From: Membranipora membranacea
Taxonomy: Eukaryota > Bryozoa > Gymnolaemata > Cheilostomatida > Membraniporidae
Reading direction: 5' to 3'
Length of the DNA: 64,000 nt
Assembly (NCBI GenBank): GCA_914767715.1
Contig: OU612074.1
Location: 14,432,062-14,496,061 of the forward strand
Of the stretch, positions 46,101 through 58,600 are shown piece after piece. The translations under genes were made by a program, and so were the position numbers. The notes under the pieces are model-generated. The model did not search any database. It saw only the letters and a program-made list of their open reading frames with translations, and was not told the origin of the DNA. Position 1 is the first letter of the stretch. Each line of letters opens with the position of its first letter.

Positions 46101-48025
46101 TCTTCTGGTTCACATGTCTATGTGTTACCTACACTCTTCTGGTTCACATGTATATGTGTTACCTACTCTTCTGGTTCACATGTCTAGGGTTACCTACACT
46201 CTTCTGGTTCACATGTCTATGGGTTACCTATCCTTCTGGTTCACATGTCTATGTGTTACCTACTGTTCTGGTTCACATGTCTATGTGTTACCTATCCTTC
46301 TGGTTCACATGTCTATGTGTTACCTATCCTTCTTGTTCAAATTCACATGCCTATGTGTTACCTATTCTTCTGGTTCACATGTCTATGTGTTACCTATCCT
46401 TCTGGTTCACATGTTCTCCATGTCTTTTAATTATTAGGGTGGTCAGGATTTGTGCATAGCAGACTTCAAGATTACACTCTCTAATAAGCATTTAGTATGT
46501 CTCTGATTTTTAAACTTAATACATTCTTCTAATATTTGAACTACAAAGCCAAAAAATCTTTTGGTTTAAGACCGACATTTTGTATTATATATTATTAAAT
46601 GTTATGTATGTAATTATGTAATTAAATGTATGATATTTTATTACTTCATGTACTCTAGCAGGTTATGTCCTATATTATGTAATGTCATTGCTCTTGGGTT
46701 TTTTTAATTACATGTCTTTTTAATTTTACACCGTATTTTAACGATATCACTGTTTTCTTCTCCAGAATAAAAATGAAATAAATTTATAATGCATTATTTT
46801 GTATATTATGTTATTATATGTATTATTTTATTTATTATTATATGTGGTGTACTTGTAGATAACTCTCAGCTATGGTCAGTTTACGATCGGACCTCCCGGT
46901 GCTAAAAAGGAGACCATACAAAATGTGATAAATACTCATAAAGTCATACCTACATTCTCGCCTGAAATAGACCCAACCAGGTCAGTACAAGTAGGGAGGG
47001 TGGGATATACCACCTACTCTCCCTGGTATAAGCTGCCACACTGATCACATGATATACTAATGCATGTATATCTCTGATTGAGTACCATCACAAGGAATTT
47101 GGTGTGACGACCCGTGTTCAATTTTATTAATTTGGGGCAGGTACATGTTAGGTACTCCTACTAAATTGATAATAGTGTAGTCTCGATATCAGTTTGACAC
47201 TGCCAAACATTTTTCATCTGATCATTCGGTCAGATTTTTAAAAAAAATCTGCGTTTTGTGGAATATTTCAGATTTTTGGTTGCCCCAAATGATAACTGAA
47301 TTTTATATAAGCTATCATATGGAGCAACCAATGATCTGAATTTTGCCTCAAAATGCAGATTTTTTTGCTACCAATGATAGTTTATGTCAAGGTCAAGGAA
47401 GAGATTGATGGAAAGATCTGATGGAGAAATAAGTCCGAAAAATCTGCAGTGTAAATAAGATTGGTGTTAACCATAAACATATAATGCATATATTTATAAT
47501 ATTTTTATAAAATTGGTATGTATATTTATAATATGTTTATATTATATAATATTTGTATATATATATTTATAATATGTTTATATTATATAATATAAATATA
47601 ATACTTATATTTATAATATGTTTATGGTGGTGACCAGTCGATGTCGGCGCCTACATCGCACCCCGCTTAATATAAACCTCCCGTGACCGCCCAGTAATGT
47701 CTGAAATACGTTCATCATTTGAGAATTGTCATGTTAAATATTCTTGTGAAAGATCATCAATCATCATCAACTGCCCTACTTGATAACAATATTTTAAACA
47801 AATTCACCTAATTCCATGCTATATTTGTTTTATGCACGATCATATGTGTCATATATGGCTTGATCAGCAAATAAAATTGGTATTATCATTATTGTCATGT
47901 TTGTAGGTTATTATTATTATTATTGATATTGTTGCTACTATTATGTTTGTAGGTTACGGTCTGTTCACTGCTATTTATTTCCGCATGCCCGGGAATGTTC
48001 AAAGTTTGGACCTTCCTCTGTATGA
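37129..48025 (+). CDS. Fringe-like beta-1,3-N-acetylglucosaminyltransferase, copy 1
   Basis: A complete gene of ten exons: 37129-37560, 38984-39032, 39793-39838, 41368-41427, 41804-41945, 43107-43189, 45304-45374, 45672-45766, 46859-46980 and 47953-48025 (TGA), all in phase, giving 390 residues. Fringe enzymes add GlcNAc to O-fucose on EGF repeats of Notch in the Golgi and so tune ligand choice. An N-terminal anchor ([19 protein letters not shown]) and a stem region are followed by the catalytic domain from about residue 120: [23 protein letters not shown], then [11 protein letters not shown] with the metal-binding DDD at 202-204. After that come [48 protein letters not shown] and the C-terminal RSVHCYLFP. 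The set and order of motifs are those of Fringe rather than of other GT31 enzymes. Conserved Cys residues are largely kept. Confidence 0.93.
37889..38104. mobile_element. MITE-like element, family C copy 2 (inverted)
   Basis: It begins CAGGCCCGTAGTTCTAGGGG and ends ACTATGGCCCTG, the reverse orientation of the copy at 22977-23182. The inner palindrome AGGGGAGGCAG / CTGCCTCCCCT is kept. It lies in the first intron of Fringe-like copy 1. Confidence 0.75.
39340..39432. repeat. Small inverted repeat
   Basis: GACTTTGGTGTGAAAT and ATTTCACACCAAGTC face each other about 60 bp apart in the second intron of Fringe-like copy 1. Confidence 0.55.
41054..41213. mobile_element. MITE-like element with GATCAAACTCGATC ends
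   Basis: TACAGTAGATCGAGTTTGATCC at 41064-41085 is repeated in inverse at 41190-41210. The element, about 160 bp, has a centre rich in GGCGCA and GCGCC. It lies in the third intron of Fringe-like copy 1 and shares its terminal motif loosely with family B. Confidence 0.7.
42082..42197. repeat. Near-perfect hairpin with 50-bp arms
   Basis: Arms 42082-42137 and 42145-42197 are almost exact inverses (for example CCAAGGCGCAGGGAGTTACC and GGTAACTCCCTGCGCCTTGG), with a centre of only about 7 bp. It lies in the intron just after the DDD-motif exon of Fringe-like copy 1. Confidence 0.9.
43610..43832. mobile_element. Long near-perfect palindrome (foldback element)
   Basis: Arms 43680-43743 and 43747-43809 match almost exactly (for example TAGGGTTTTAAGGTGAACAC and GTGTTCACCTTAAAACCCTA), with almost no loop. 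Weaker pairing continues outward (ATTAAAGTTGAATA at 43612 and TATTCAACTTTAAT at 43818). It lies in the sixth intron of Fringe-like copy 1 and looks recently inserted. Confidence 0.9.
44395..44665. repeat. Diverged direct repeat of about 100 bp
   Basis: The segment from about 44405 (ATCTTGAAGATTTTTGCATC) recurs near 44562 (ATCTTTAAGATTCATGCATC); both copies run on through GTTTACAATATA and AGGTGA to GATAAAC/GAATAAAC. Confidence 0.65.
45780..46420 (+). repeat. 32-bp minisatellite, about 20 units
   Basis: Units of about 31-33 bp built on GGTTCACATGTCTATGTGTT followed by ACCTACTCTTCT run without interruption. The array begins roughly 15 bp after the donor of the eighth exon of Fringe-like copy 1, so it is entirely intronic. 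The long ORFs that cross it (for example 45680-46459) are repeat translations. Units vary by substitution and 1-2 bp indels, so this is not a CRISPR array: there are no unique spacers. Confidence 0.95.
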
Positions 48026-49983
48026 TCAGCCAAGGTCAAGGTTATAAGCTCAGCTCACGCATCTCAAAGTATTATCAGTGTCCTACATCTATCAGCTCAT
48101 TAGATGATAACCATCTCACTTAATCATCAGTTGCCTTTCATTCTAACATTTGTATATATTATTAGGTCAAAGCCCTAGACTTAATATTTATTATTTAGTC
48201 TATGTTAAAAGCGAATTTGACTTGTTCTGTGGAAAGAAAATCAATGTAAAATCCCATACACAGTTGAGAGCTACTGTGAATGAGATTTGACATTGATTAG
48301 CAGTAATTTTTCTTTCTCTCTTTTTTGTTAATGATCTTTTTTTTTTACACTTTGTGATAGAGGGCTGAATTCCTCGGTCTGTTCAGCCACCATCAACCAT
48401 CACAGGGACTGTAAAATCGTTTTTTATTGAACAAATTTTTTTAACGATATGCCCGCAAGTTTCCCGAAATTTGTTTATAGATTTAATTCTATTTTGACTA
48501 TTCCTTGACAAGCATTTATAATACATAGACCAATGTTCTTTATTATCGACTTGAACAAAACACTTTTTACCTAATATACAAATAACGCTTTTCAGTATTT
48601 TTTTATATACATATTTATTGTTACCGGATTTTACTGTCTTCCTTACTTATTTTTTCCTTTTGAACAATCATAGCGAGGCGTCTTAGCAGCTTGCTTTCTT
48701 TATTCAGGGTTTACAAGTAATCACATTCTCATATTGTATTATATATTATATTATATATTATATCATATTATGTTATTGTCATCATTAACTTCACTTATCA
48801 CCGAATATATACTGGTTCATTTGAAAAGTATTTTTAACAATATATAATGATACAATTCCGTTTACATCCCAACTTTCTTTTGAAAATATATACATAGCAT
48901 CACTGATCAAATATTTTGATATTCTGGACAACAAATGGATCATGTGTATGATCGGGTAAGTTGTTATGGTAAACTGTAATCAGTGTATATAACTAAACGC
49001 TCCCCCTTCTTGCCAGGGGCCGTCATACAAGGGGCGCAATCTTACTAAACACTGATGAACTGATAACCCTACTCTAGCCTCTGTTCGCTCATTTTGACAG
49101 AAATAGTTAGGCTTGGTTAGTACCTCCTAGTTGTGCATATTTCCTGCTTGACGAACTGCTATGCTCATTGCAGAAAATCTCATTAAATTGGCAGAATAAT
49201 TTACAGTTACATACATGGTTATAAATAGGCCTACCCAACAAAATAGCATTCTATTATAATCAAAATGTCAAGTCAACAGTCTAGACAAGTAATTCAAATC
49301 AGACCATATTTTTATTTATCAATATGGTGTGAACTATTTCAATGAATCACACTTGTTTAACTGATATAATACCACTGGACTCCATGCAAAACACAGCTTT
49401 AGAGGCCTCACATTTCTAGTCTAGAAAGTGTGATTGTGACAATTCATTGCCAAATGTAGTGTGACTATAGAGGCAATGGCTAAGTATTTATAATCTTTGA
49501 TAGAGGTATTCATTTAATATTGCCAAACAAAAGATCTGTGATGCATGAGGCCCCTACACCTCATGGTTCTACAACTAGTACTACATTATAAAGCCCAGAG
49601 CTGAGGCGAAATTAGTTTGAGCCCAAAACTCTGCCCCCCCCACCTTCCCTCAAAATATGAACCATAAGTTACATTTCTTTGTATCTCTGATTTCATTACG
49701 CTTCCCCAGCAGGTTATAACATCTTTATCACAAAGCTAAGTAGATTGAGATCATTTCATCCACTTATGAATGTGTGTTGTTATCTGAAAGCAGAGTCAAA
49801 GCTAATATTATCTACAATGTTTTCCAAATATTGCATAAATTAATACGTAATAACGAGCTGATAGTTTTAATCTCAGCTTCTGGTATCTGGAATCCTGTTA
49901 CATATTTTGTTGGCTTAATGTGCCGTAATTAGCAGAATTTGACGAGGACACTGGCTTCTGGCAAACAAAGATAGTCGCATCTA
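48026..49983. other. Intergenic AT-rich stretch
   Basis: Downstream of the TGA at 48025. It contains a TATTATAT-type tract around 48735-48775, but no coding segment or clear poly(A) signal that I could identify. Confidence 0.5.
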
Positions 49984-50243
49984 CAGGGCCGTAGTTTTGA
50001 AAAAATAGTAGGGGAGGCAATAATCCATGTGGGTGTGAAGTAACACCAGGTTAGGTATTGTAAGCTCTTCCTGAGTCCCCAGTCAACAGCCTCCAAAGCG
50101 TTTTAATGATATAAATAGCAAATTGAAGTTCACAATGAACTGATTCTGACATGGATTACTCAATTATAGTGTTTTTCAGGCCACTGTATTTAGCTTTCTA
50201 GGGGAGGCAGAGCGTCCCTGCCTTCCCTAAAACTATGGGCCTG
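49984..50243. mobile_element. MITE-like element, family C copy 3
   Basis: Ends are CAGGGCCGTAGTTTT and ACTATGGGCCTG, in the same orientation as copy 1. The copies share CCTCCAAAGCGTTTTAATGA and CTGATTCTGAC. It lies between the two Fringe-like genes. Confidence 0.8.
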
Positions 50244-50825
50244 TCATCATAGCTACATAGCACCCAGTCAGATACCATCATTCACCAGATAGCATCATTC
50301 AAGCTCCCGATCTATCCTCAGGCTGATACAAGACACTACAGGCATGTCTGCGGCGGGTAAGTGCTCAACATAGACCTAGGTAAATCACTGCACACATGAT
50401 CATCGTAAGATTGGACTTTGGATACATATTTTAGACATGATACATTTAGATGTACGCTGAGTTCCTCAATGTTAGGTTGAGCCATTCTTTCATCATAGTC
50501 GCCTATAAGGGGTATAAATAATATGTCATATGTAAGTATATTAGTATATTAGGTCACTGTCACTGGTGCTCAATCATTTACTACATTGTTTAGCTCACAA
50601 ATCTTGAGACGAAGGCAGAGGAGTTATTTTTTGTAAAACTTGGCATTTGTAGTGACGACTTTTGCCCCTCGCCCGACGCCCCCCCCGGCGACCTAATGAT
50701 GCGTTGGTCGTTTATCTCCAGCGTAGGCGTTTGTTGTAATAATCCTTGTGACTTGGTAGTTAAATATTGAATAAGTGTGAAGCCATAAATGCTGATTTTT
50801 TTCGTTAAGCAACTCCATTTTGTGT

Positions 50826-51835
50826 GCTCCTATTTTTTTTTTTAATAATTTATTGGCATAATTCTCATTCTCAAGAATGTTTTACAATATTAGCCATGAA
50901 AAGAAAAAGAAAAAAAATACATTAAAAGTAGATTGACAGGAAGACTATTATCATGTTATCTGTGAAAGATAATGTTTGGATGAATGAATTTTGAATAAAC
51001 TGACGGCCGTAATGGCACGCAAAATTGAAGATAATTAGTTGTTATAACAGGACGCTATAATATTGTCCAAAAGATTATTGGTTGAAGGGTATAATTTAAA
51101 CAGATCTCTTAGATTGCCTTGGTGACATTGCCTGAAGCGTTCCATCAAAAAAGATGGACATGTTCTATGAAACATTCGATGTCCAGTTAAAGCAGTGAAA
51201 TATGTACTAAGAAATGGTAAAGGCAATAAATGAAGGGTAGTAGACAAAATGTTTATGAATATTTTGCACATTAGCTATTAATCTGAATGCCCTCTTTTGT
51301 AAAAGAAACAAATCATTTGTAACATACTTTGGAGACAGATTATGATAAATATGAATGCCATAAATTAGATGACAAAAAATGAACTGATAATATAAAATAT
51401 CAATGACATTTTGGTTTTTAGATACCCCCTACACAAATGAAGCAATGTGATAGATTTTTTCACCTTTTTACAAATGAAACCAATCTGATAGATATGTTTT
51501 TCCCAAGTCAACTTATCATTGGTCTCAAAGCCCAACAATTTTGTCTCTCTCCTACAAAGTACCCCCGCCCCACCACAAGTCAAGGAAAAGGAGTCGCGAA
51601 CACGGTCTTGCACATTATACAAAAGGAAATGTGACTTCTTCATATTTAAAACCATTCGATTTGTAACACACCATCTATGTATTAATTCTAGGTCTAAATT
51701 AGTATTGTATTGTAACTTGTCAACATCACTATCATGACTCAAAAACATAGTGTCATCAGCATATGCGTAACTAACAGCTGAAAGTGGCAGTTTGAGCAGG
51801 ACGTTGACAAATATCAGTTAATGCCAAGGCAGGAG
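50826..51835 (-). pseudogene. LINE reverse transcriptase fragment
   Basis: On the minus strand, SYAYADDTMFLSHDSDV spans the catalytic YADD box (about 51730-51775). It is followed in frame by HRWCVTNRMVLNMKKSHFLL (51748-51365), and then, just past a stop, by YGIHIYHNLSPKYV and LLQKRAFRLIA (about 51335-51260). The fragment covers the palm and thumb of a non-LTR reverse transcriptase, of CR1/jockey-like type by eye. Upstream domains are missing and there are stops and frame changes. A T-rich tract at about 50830-50842 may be the complement of the poly(A) 3' end. Confidence 0.75.
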
Positions 51836-52690
51836 CGAAGTCAACGAGGCAATACTGTCCAAAAGTTGGTTATGCGGTTGTTGTTCATCACACGTCTTAC
51901 TGTTGGATGTTGGGCGGGTAAGCCTTCACATAATGGCCTCCAATCATTACCTTATTTATTTATGGAAGGGATGAAACTAAAACTTCTAGTATAATACTGT
52001 CTGCCCTCGCAGCCTTTAATTGGTGAATAGGCTATAAAGCCTTACATAGCTTGTTGCTCACAGCCAAAGCCAAGGTAGGACACGATTATTGTGTCTGAAT
52101 GGAAATCTATTGAGTTAAAATAATACAAGGCAAAAAAAATGAACCTTGAATCGAAATGCCCTTGATTCACGATTTACATAAATCTACATAGGATAGTAAA
52201 ATGCCCTCAAGGTCATTATTTATAGGCTATATTTGAATACCAAATTGAGGATGCTTGCTGAGCTAGTTGTACAAGCCCATTTAATACTGTGCAAGTGTGG
52301 GTGGGGCTAACCTAACGTGATAGGAGTAATCTCCCTATACTAAACTAAAAAATTATAGGGTATGGTTTATCTATTATCGGATAATAACGCCTAATGCACA
52401 CACTCAGTATAACATTGCAAACTCTCTGCTATTGGTCGCTTTTATTGGCTGGGCAAACAAAAAACTAGGTTACCAATAATTGACATGATTACATAGTATT
52501 CAGTATTCATAGTCATTTTTCAACCTTAGTATGTACAAGGAGTAGCTGTTACTGCTTAGTATATAGCACACCTTAGACAATCTACCAGTCTATGTAGCAC
52601 ACCTTCAATAGAACACCTAGCAAAGATAAGCATTTAATTTTCTCTGTTTCAGCGCATGAACTGACCATCAGACAAAGCGGCGGCGGCGCA

Positions 52691-55600
52691 ATGGTAGGCG
52701 GCAACCGAGTGAAGAAGATTGTTCTGTTTTCTATAGCAATCCTGGTGGCGCTTTACTTTTTCATCAGCTATCCTCTAGTGACGCACAGTGACTCCAATAC
52801 TTACCTCGGCCAAGATATAAGCGTCAACGTCATATTCAACCAGCCGACTTCGCTTAAACTGTTTCAGGATTACACATACTCACGACCGGCTCCGGATAAT
52901 CAGTCGGTCTCCAATCAAACTAACGACAGCTCTGCCGTTTACATAGAAGATATACTCATAGCAATAAAATCTACTAAAAAATATCATGAATCTCGACTTA
53001 AACTATTCCTGGAAACTTGGATACCCCAAGCAAAACAATCGGTATGTGGATTTAATTATTTCAACAATCTCATTGGTGGTTAGGAGGGGTAACTTTTATA
53101 TCATTTTCATACTTGGAATTCAACTTAACAAATTTACGAAGAGAAAATCATACCAACGAGGAAAATATGATATTCGGGAAACTATAATCCTGTGACTAAC
53201 TACCCTATATATGTGTAAACTGGGGTTTAGTTGGCTAGCTCGGACAGGGAGTTTGTATTAGGTAAGCTAAGTAATGATAGCTAGCCATAAACTTCACCAT
53301 CATATTGAGCATAGGGCACCAATTAACTTCTGATAGTCGGGGTGTTGATAAAAATGTTGGTTTAAATCGGAAGGTGTGTATGTTAGCCTTCTGATTACTG
53401 TCAAAATCTACTGTGACAGAAAGATATAAAAGCCACCTGTCTGCTAAAACCAGAAAGTCCCACGCCTCATTCTTGTTCGACATGATTAGGTTATGGGAAG
53501 GCAGTTTTTGTTAAAGTTTTGTTTATCGCTATTGGAATGGCTGTGGTGCGATGGATAGGACCTATTCTTGAGGTCCCGCGTTCAATTCCCAGCAGCTCAC
53601 AGTGGTTTCAGGAAGGTGTTCGACCTCAAATGCTCATGTGCCACAACAGTATACAGTCTGTAGACAAGGTGTCACGGGGTAGCCAGACTATAAATGAAAG
53701 CAAGTTTTTTATATACCTACGCCGCCAAAGCTTTCCCTAGCAACGAACAAAAACGCTAAATTTACTTGCACGAGGAGATTATTGAATGATGTTGTCTATT
53801 TTAAAGTACGAAAACTTAGGGTTTAGAGGGGTCTAGAGTGTGTTACCTCCCCTGTAACAGATTCACACTAAAATGATGATCTACTCACAGTATTTCAGTA
53901 AGCCTAGCCCTGGCTTGCCTAGGACAGTTATAAGGCTGCTCTACTTACACCAGACATTATCAAAAAAAAGTATGGGTCAAAGGTAGCCTAGGCAAAGATA
54001 TTTTAGTGTTAATCTGTATCAGGGGAGATAACATACTATAGACCCTTCTAGACCCTGGGTTTTCGCATTTGAAATTAAGTTACGTCATTCAAAAAAGTTC
54101 TCATGCGATAAAAATTTAGTTTTTTTGTTCATTGTTAAGGGATTTCTTTGATATGAACAGTGGTTGTTTTTGGTTTTCCTAAACACTTCAAATTCAAACA
54201 ATAATATGAAATGTTGAGTTGTGATAGTTGGCAAGCTAGCCTTGTCATGGACCATGGCTCTTTGGTGACAAGTCTAGTCCATAGCTATGTGTCATCTGCA
54301 TATGTAATAATTTGGCAATACATGGTATGGTAGTTAGTAAGGAAACAGTTTGCCATTTTAAAATTGATTGATTGTATATCTATCACTAACTGTAAAAGTT
54401 GCTAGAAAAAGGAGCAGTATTATTCACTGTATTGTAGTACAAGCTACGTGCACAGGTCTGACATGTATTTTGGATGATGAGTATCTTCATGGGGTTATTA
54501 TATAATAACTGGATGAGTATCAATCTTGTGGACTGCAGGCACTGTGAGAACCAGAAAAGGGTAGATTGTGATCTATTATGAATCAGGGGCGGTCTAATGA
54601 TTAAGGGTATAGTCTTTAGATCTTTTAGGTCCAAGCATGGATGCCCAGCGCAGTCATTTGATTAGGAACTGGCACACCATTCATCCTAGCCAGGTACATG
54701 TGGAACGGGTCTAAACATAGCAGAGGTCCACACAGTATAAAAAGAAAACCCCCCTCGGACTTTTTGATATAAAGAATAGCAGGGATTCCGGTAGGAATGG
54801 GTATAAGTAGGCCAAGTTTGGTCCATTCACCGGCATTCAGAGTTGTTCATTATCCACTGGTCTTGCGGCGTGACCAGTGGAAGGGATTAACTGGAATTTG
54901 GGCAACTGGATTAAACTAGATCTAGGGTGGGTTCGGCATCATTACTTTGAGTCCCAGTACCTGTACAAAAGAGAGGATAACTTTCTCCGCTTCATAGAAG
55001 ATGATCTATGATATTGGTTGTTTTCCAGAGCTGAAAGCCAAGAGTAAATATTAGCTAGAGTAAATATTAGCTTAAGCTTAGTGTCTTTTTAGGATCTGTT
55101 TAACTAAACCTTGGATAGCTTATATGGGAGTCTATAATTTTTAAAGTGAGTGAGAGCATATGTTAGCTTAGCCTGTCATGACTAACTTGTCAACAGGCTA
55201 ATGTTAGCTATAGCTAATGTCAGCTATAGCTAATGTTAGCTATAGCTAATGTTAGCTATTACAAACCTCTGCAAAATGGCAAACTGTTCCTCCTAAAACA
55301 CTTTACTCCACTAGGGTATATTTAGAGAACCATATCGCTTAAACTACGCTAGACTTATTTGTTTGCAGAAGGTGAAAAACTGTATTGCTGGTTTCTTTGT
55401 ATGGGAGCACATTGACTATCTGAAATCATATTTTAACATCCATAAATTTATCTTTATTATAATACAATCCCCAATTGTCCATCAAATCCGTTTTCGATTT
55501 GTATTCACTTTAGTTCTTGTGTCGTAAGATTTGATATCTGATATTTGATATTTGATATTTGATATCCTATTATAGATGACGCCAAAGTCTCACTAGTTGT

Positions 55601-58600
55601 GCTAAAACTTCCTGCTTGCTTTCATAATTTTTGTCAACTTATGTGATTTGGAACAAACGGTATTTTTATTACCTTACTTGCTCTAAGATAAGGGTGGATT
55701 GTTTGTTTTTAACGTCAGTCGTGATTAGAAACTAAAGAAATAGAACAAAGGATTTATACTGCGATAGCCAGTTAATGATCAATATTTTGCCCCATTGATA
55801 TCAAAGATTACAAATACAAAGATATGACGCACCTATAGCAAACTTTGGTCCTCAGCTGAATAATGGCAAGCACCTACTTAAAACACTAGTTATGATCAGG
55901 GAGTTTCAAACTCCTTGTTATGATTAGCCACTTTCAATTGCATTTATAGGATACACAAAAGCAAAGTCACATAAGTAGACCCTTTGTTTCATCCTAGGAA
56001 TATCTGTATTCGCATTTTTTTTCTCTTTGTTTGTTTGGTTGTTTGTATAGACTTTAATGCCTGTCAATACAGTAAGGTAAATAAGACAGCGCTCACAATG
56101 ATACGGTACTAAAAAAGAATTGTTTGAATGAGCGCACGATTACTCATTGTAAAAAGAAAAATAATATATTCTGACAAGTACCGGTACACAATAAAAAACT
56201 ACAAGTAAAACTAAAAAAACTGCTGGAAAAGGCTTTTTGATCTTAAAGCTGTGCGGGATTTATCTTTAATATGTGTCCTGTTGTGTGTAGATATCCGGCC
56301 AGTGTTCGATTGGCTGTATAGTGGATGACTAGGACTGGCTCGCAAACACCTTACATATCTCTCACACAGAGTTGTTAATCTGGTGGTGCTGGTTGGCAAC
56401 CCCGTTTCTTGGAGGCGATTTTCGGTGTTCTCGAGGTCTGGGTAGATAAACCGGAGACAGTGGCGTTGGTATTTCTCGAGTCTCTCGGCATCACCTTTCC
56501 CTAGTTGCGGAAACCAGCATTGTGCAGCGTATGTTATATGCGGCAGTACGCGGGTCTGGTACAAGAAGGTTATGGGGCGATTACTGACCCCTGCTTTCCA
56601 CAGTTGGCACATCGCGTGAAATTTTGGTCGGCACTTTTCGATAATCGTTGAGACATGCGCAGAAAACTTCAGATGACGATCGAATGTCCCACCCAGCAGC
56701 TTCACATATTTCCCAGAAACTAAATTCTATATCTGCGCAATCCATTGACTGACTGCACAAATAAATGCCTAGACTGTGTTAGCGTCATGTGATTGTCATT
56801 GTTTTAAGGGCTTTCTGAGTGTATTGTGATGATAACGTAAACATATAAAAACTACAAATATGAAAAAAATTAATTCATTCATGCTTTCCACTAATGTTTT
56901 AGCAAAGGGTACACCTTGGTTTAAGTAATGCAGCCTTTATACTGCTAAGTGTAAGGTTTTGTACATTCACATAAATGACTGGCTGTTATGCTGCCTCATA
57001 GAAAAATTGACTGACAGCAATCAATCAAGGTGTGAAATCCATCTTGTCAAATGTGCCATAAGGTAGCCTAACAATAGTTTCGAATCACCTAATAATAATA
57101 ATTGTTGATACATCTTTGACCGCTCCTTATTCGCTCACTACCAGTCAGTACATTAACTGTTTCGCCATCATGTGGTTGAAACTTTCATAACAAGACAACT
57201 TTAACTAGTCAGTCAGGCAGACTGTGTCAATAATCCAACCTTTGCTGTTCAGCATTCTCACTCCGACTTTAAAACACCATAATTGTTTTGGCATCTCTCA
57301 AATTTGAGGTACATTCAAAGTTCAGGCGATAGTTAGTTAGTCATAAACATCGACGTCACTAGACCTGGTTAGCTTGTCTATCGGGAGCTTGTTATTATAA
57401 AAAATTTCGAAACTATCATTTTATCCACCTTAAAGCTTAGCCTCAACTTCACTTTACTTTTTTTCCACTCCTGAGTAGAATGCACACATTGAAACAGTGT
57501 TGTTCAAATATTATCTTCTGTTTTTTTATGCAAGATGATAGGTACTGTTGAAGAGTTGCCCTATTATGTTGACATAATGGTATATTTTGTCAAAGTAGAT
57601 AGCTATAGCCTATATGAAGAAGCCAAATTGAGAAAACTAAACGTTTACGCCATATTTGCAGCAGAAGAGAGAGATATATATTTTTAATAAATATAAATGC
57701 TGCTGATATCAGAGAGGGTGGGACACCCTCCCACCCTCTATGCTGATATGGGCTGTACACTTTGTCTATGACAGTTGTCCTCTGTATAAATAATATCAGA
57801 CCTGGTCATATGTAAAAGTCTTACATGGGCGCAAGTCTACAAGTCTGTATTTTGGGTGCTCTTGCTTGTTTCTTTTCAAGTGCTGAAATTTTAGTTTGAA
57901 TGCAAGGATTATTATCCCTATTATAGTCCGATGGCAGTCCCCCTCCTATCTTATCCCTTCCATTTAAGATTTTAGATGAGGGTTGACAGTTGTGTCTGGG
58001 AGAGTTTTTCATGCTGATTGTAATGGTAATATTGTAATTACAGCAAGTTGCACAATAGGCAACTAATTGCCTAAAGCGCTGCTGGCAAAAGGGAAAGTGA
58101 TAACATAATGATGATATGGTTACAAGAAAATGGACTGAATACAAAATTACCATAAAAAAATTAGATGGATACGAAAATTTGCAGGCAGCTTTTGAGGCAG
58201 CAGAAAAATTGAAAAAGTAGATTTGTTTTAATTATAGTTATGTAAATGTGATATAAGAGGTAATGCAACCGTTGTAGGCCACATCTCAGCTAATATGATA
58301 GCTGACCCATGTAAAGTTGTAGATCCGCTAATTATGACATGCTCTTTCGGATTTTGGATGTTTTAAAATCATTACATCATTTTCTGATCACTTTCCCTTT
58401 TGCCGACGGCCTATTGTGCAACTGAGTGTGAGGTACAATATATTGCGCCCTCCCCAATAAGGCACTAATATTCGCCGCCCGATCCTCGGGATGGGCGAGT
58501 GATAAGACACCTGATTTTAAATTTAATCAACCATTGCGATCAGCATAAAAAACTCTACCAGAAACAATTGTCAAACCCTACCCACCCAAAATCATAAATG

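Noticed and set aside
45780-46420. CRISPR array
   Set aside because: Units are contiguous, with no unique spacers, and the surroundings are an animal intron.
45680-46459. Open reading frame of 259 codons rich in FTCLCVTY-like repeats
   Set aside because: It is the translation of the intronic 32-bp minisatellite, extended from the eighth exon of Fringe-like copy 1 past a good GTATGT donor. Homology to Fringe stops at the donor.
56211-56705. A complete small host gene on the minus strand
   Set aside because: The protein starts in the middle of a non-LTR reverse transcriptase and has no start or splice context.
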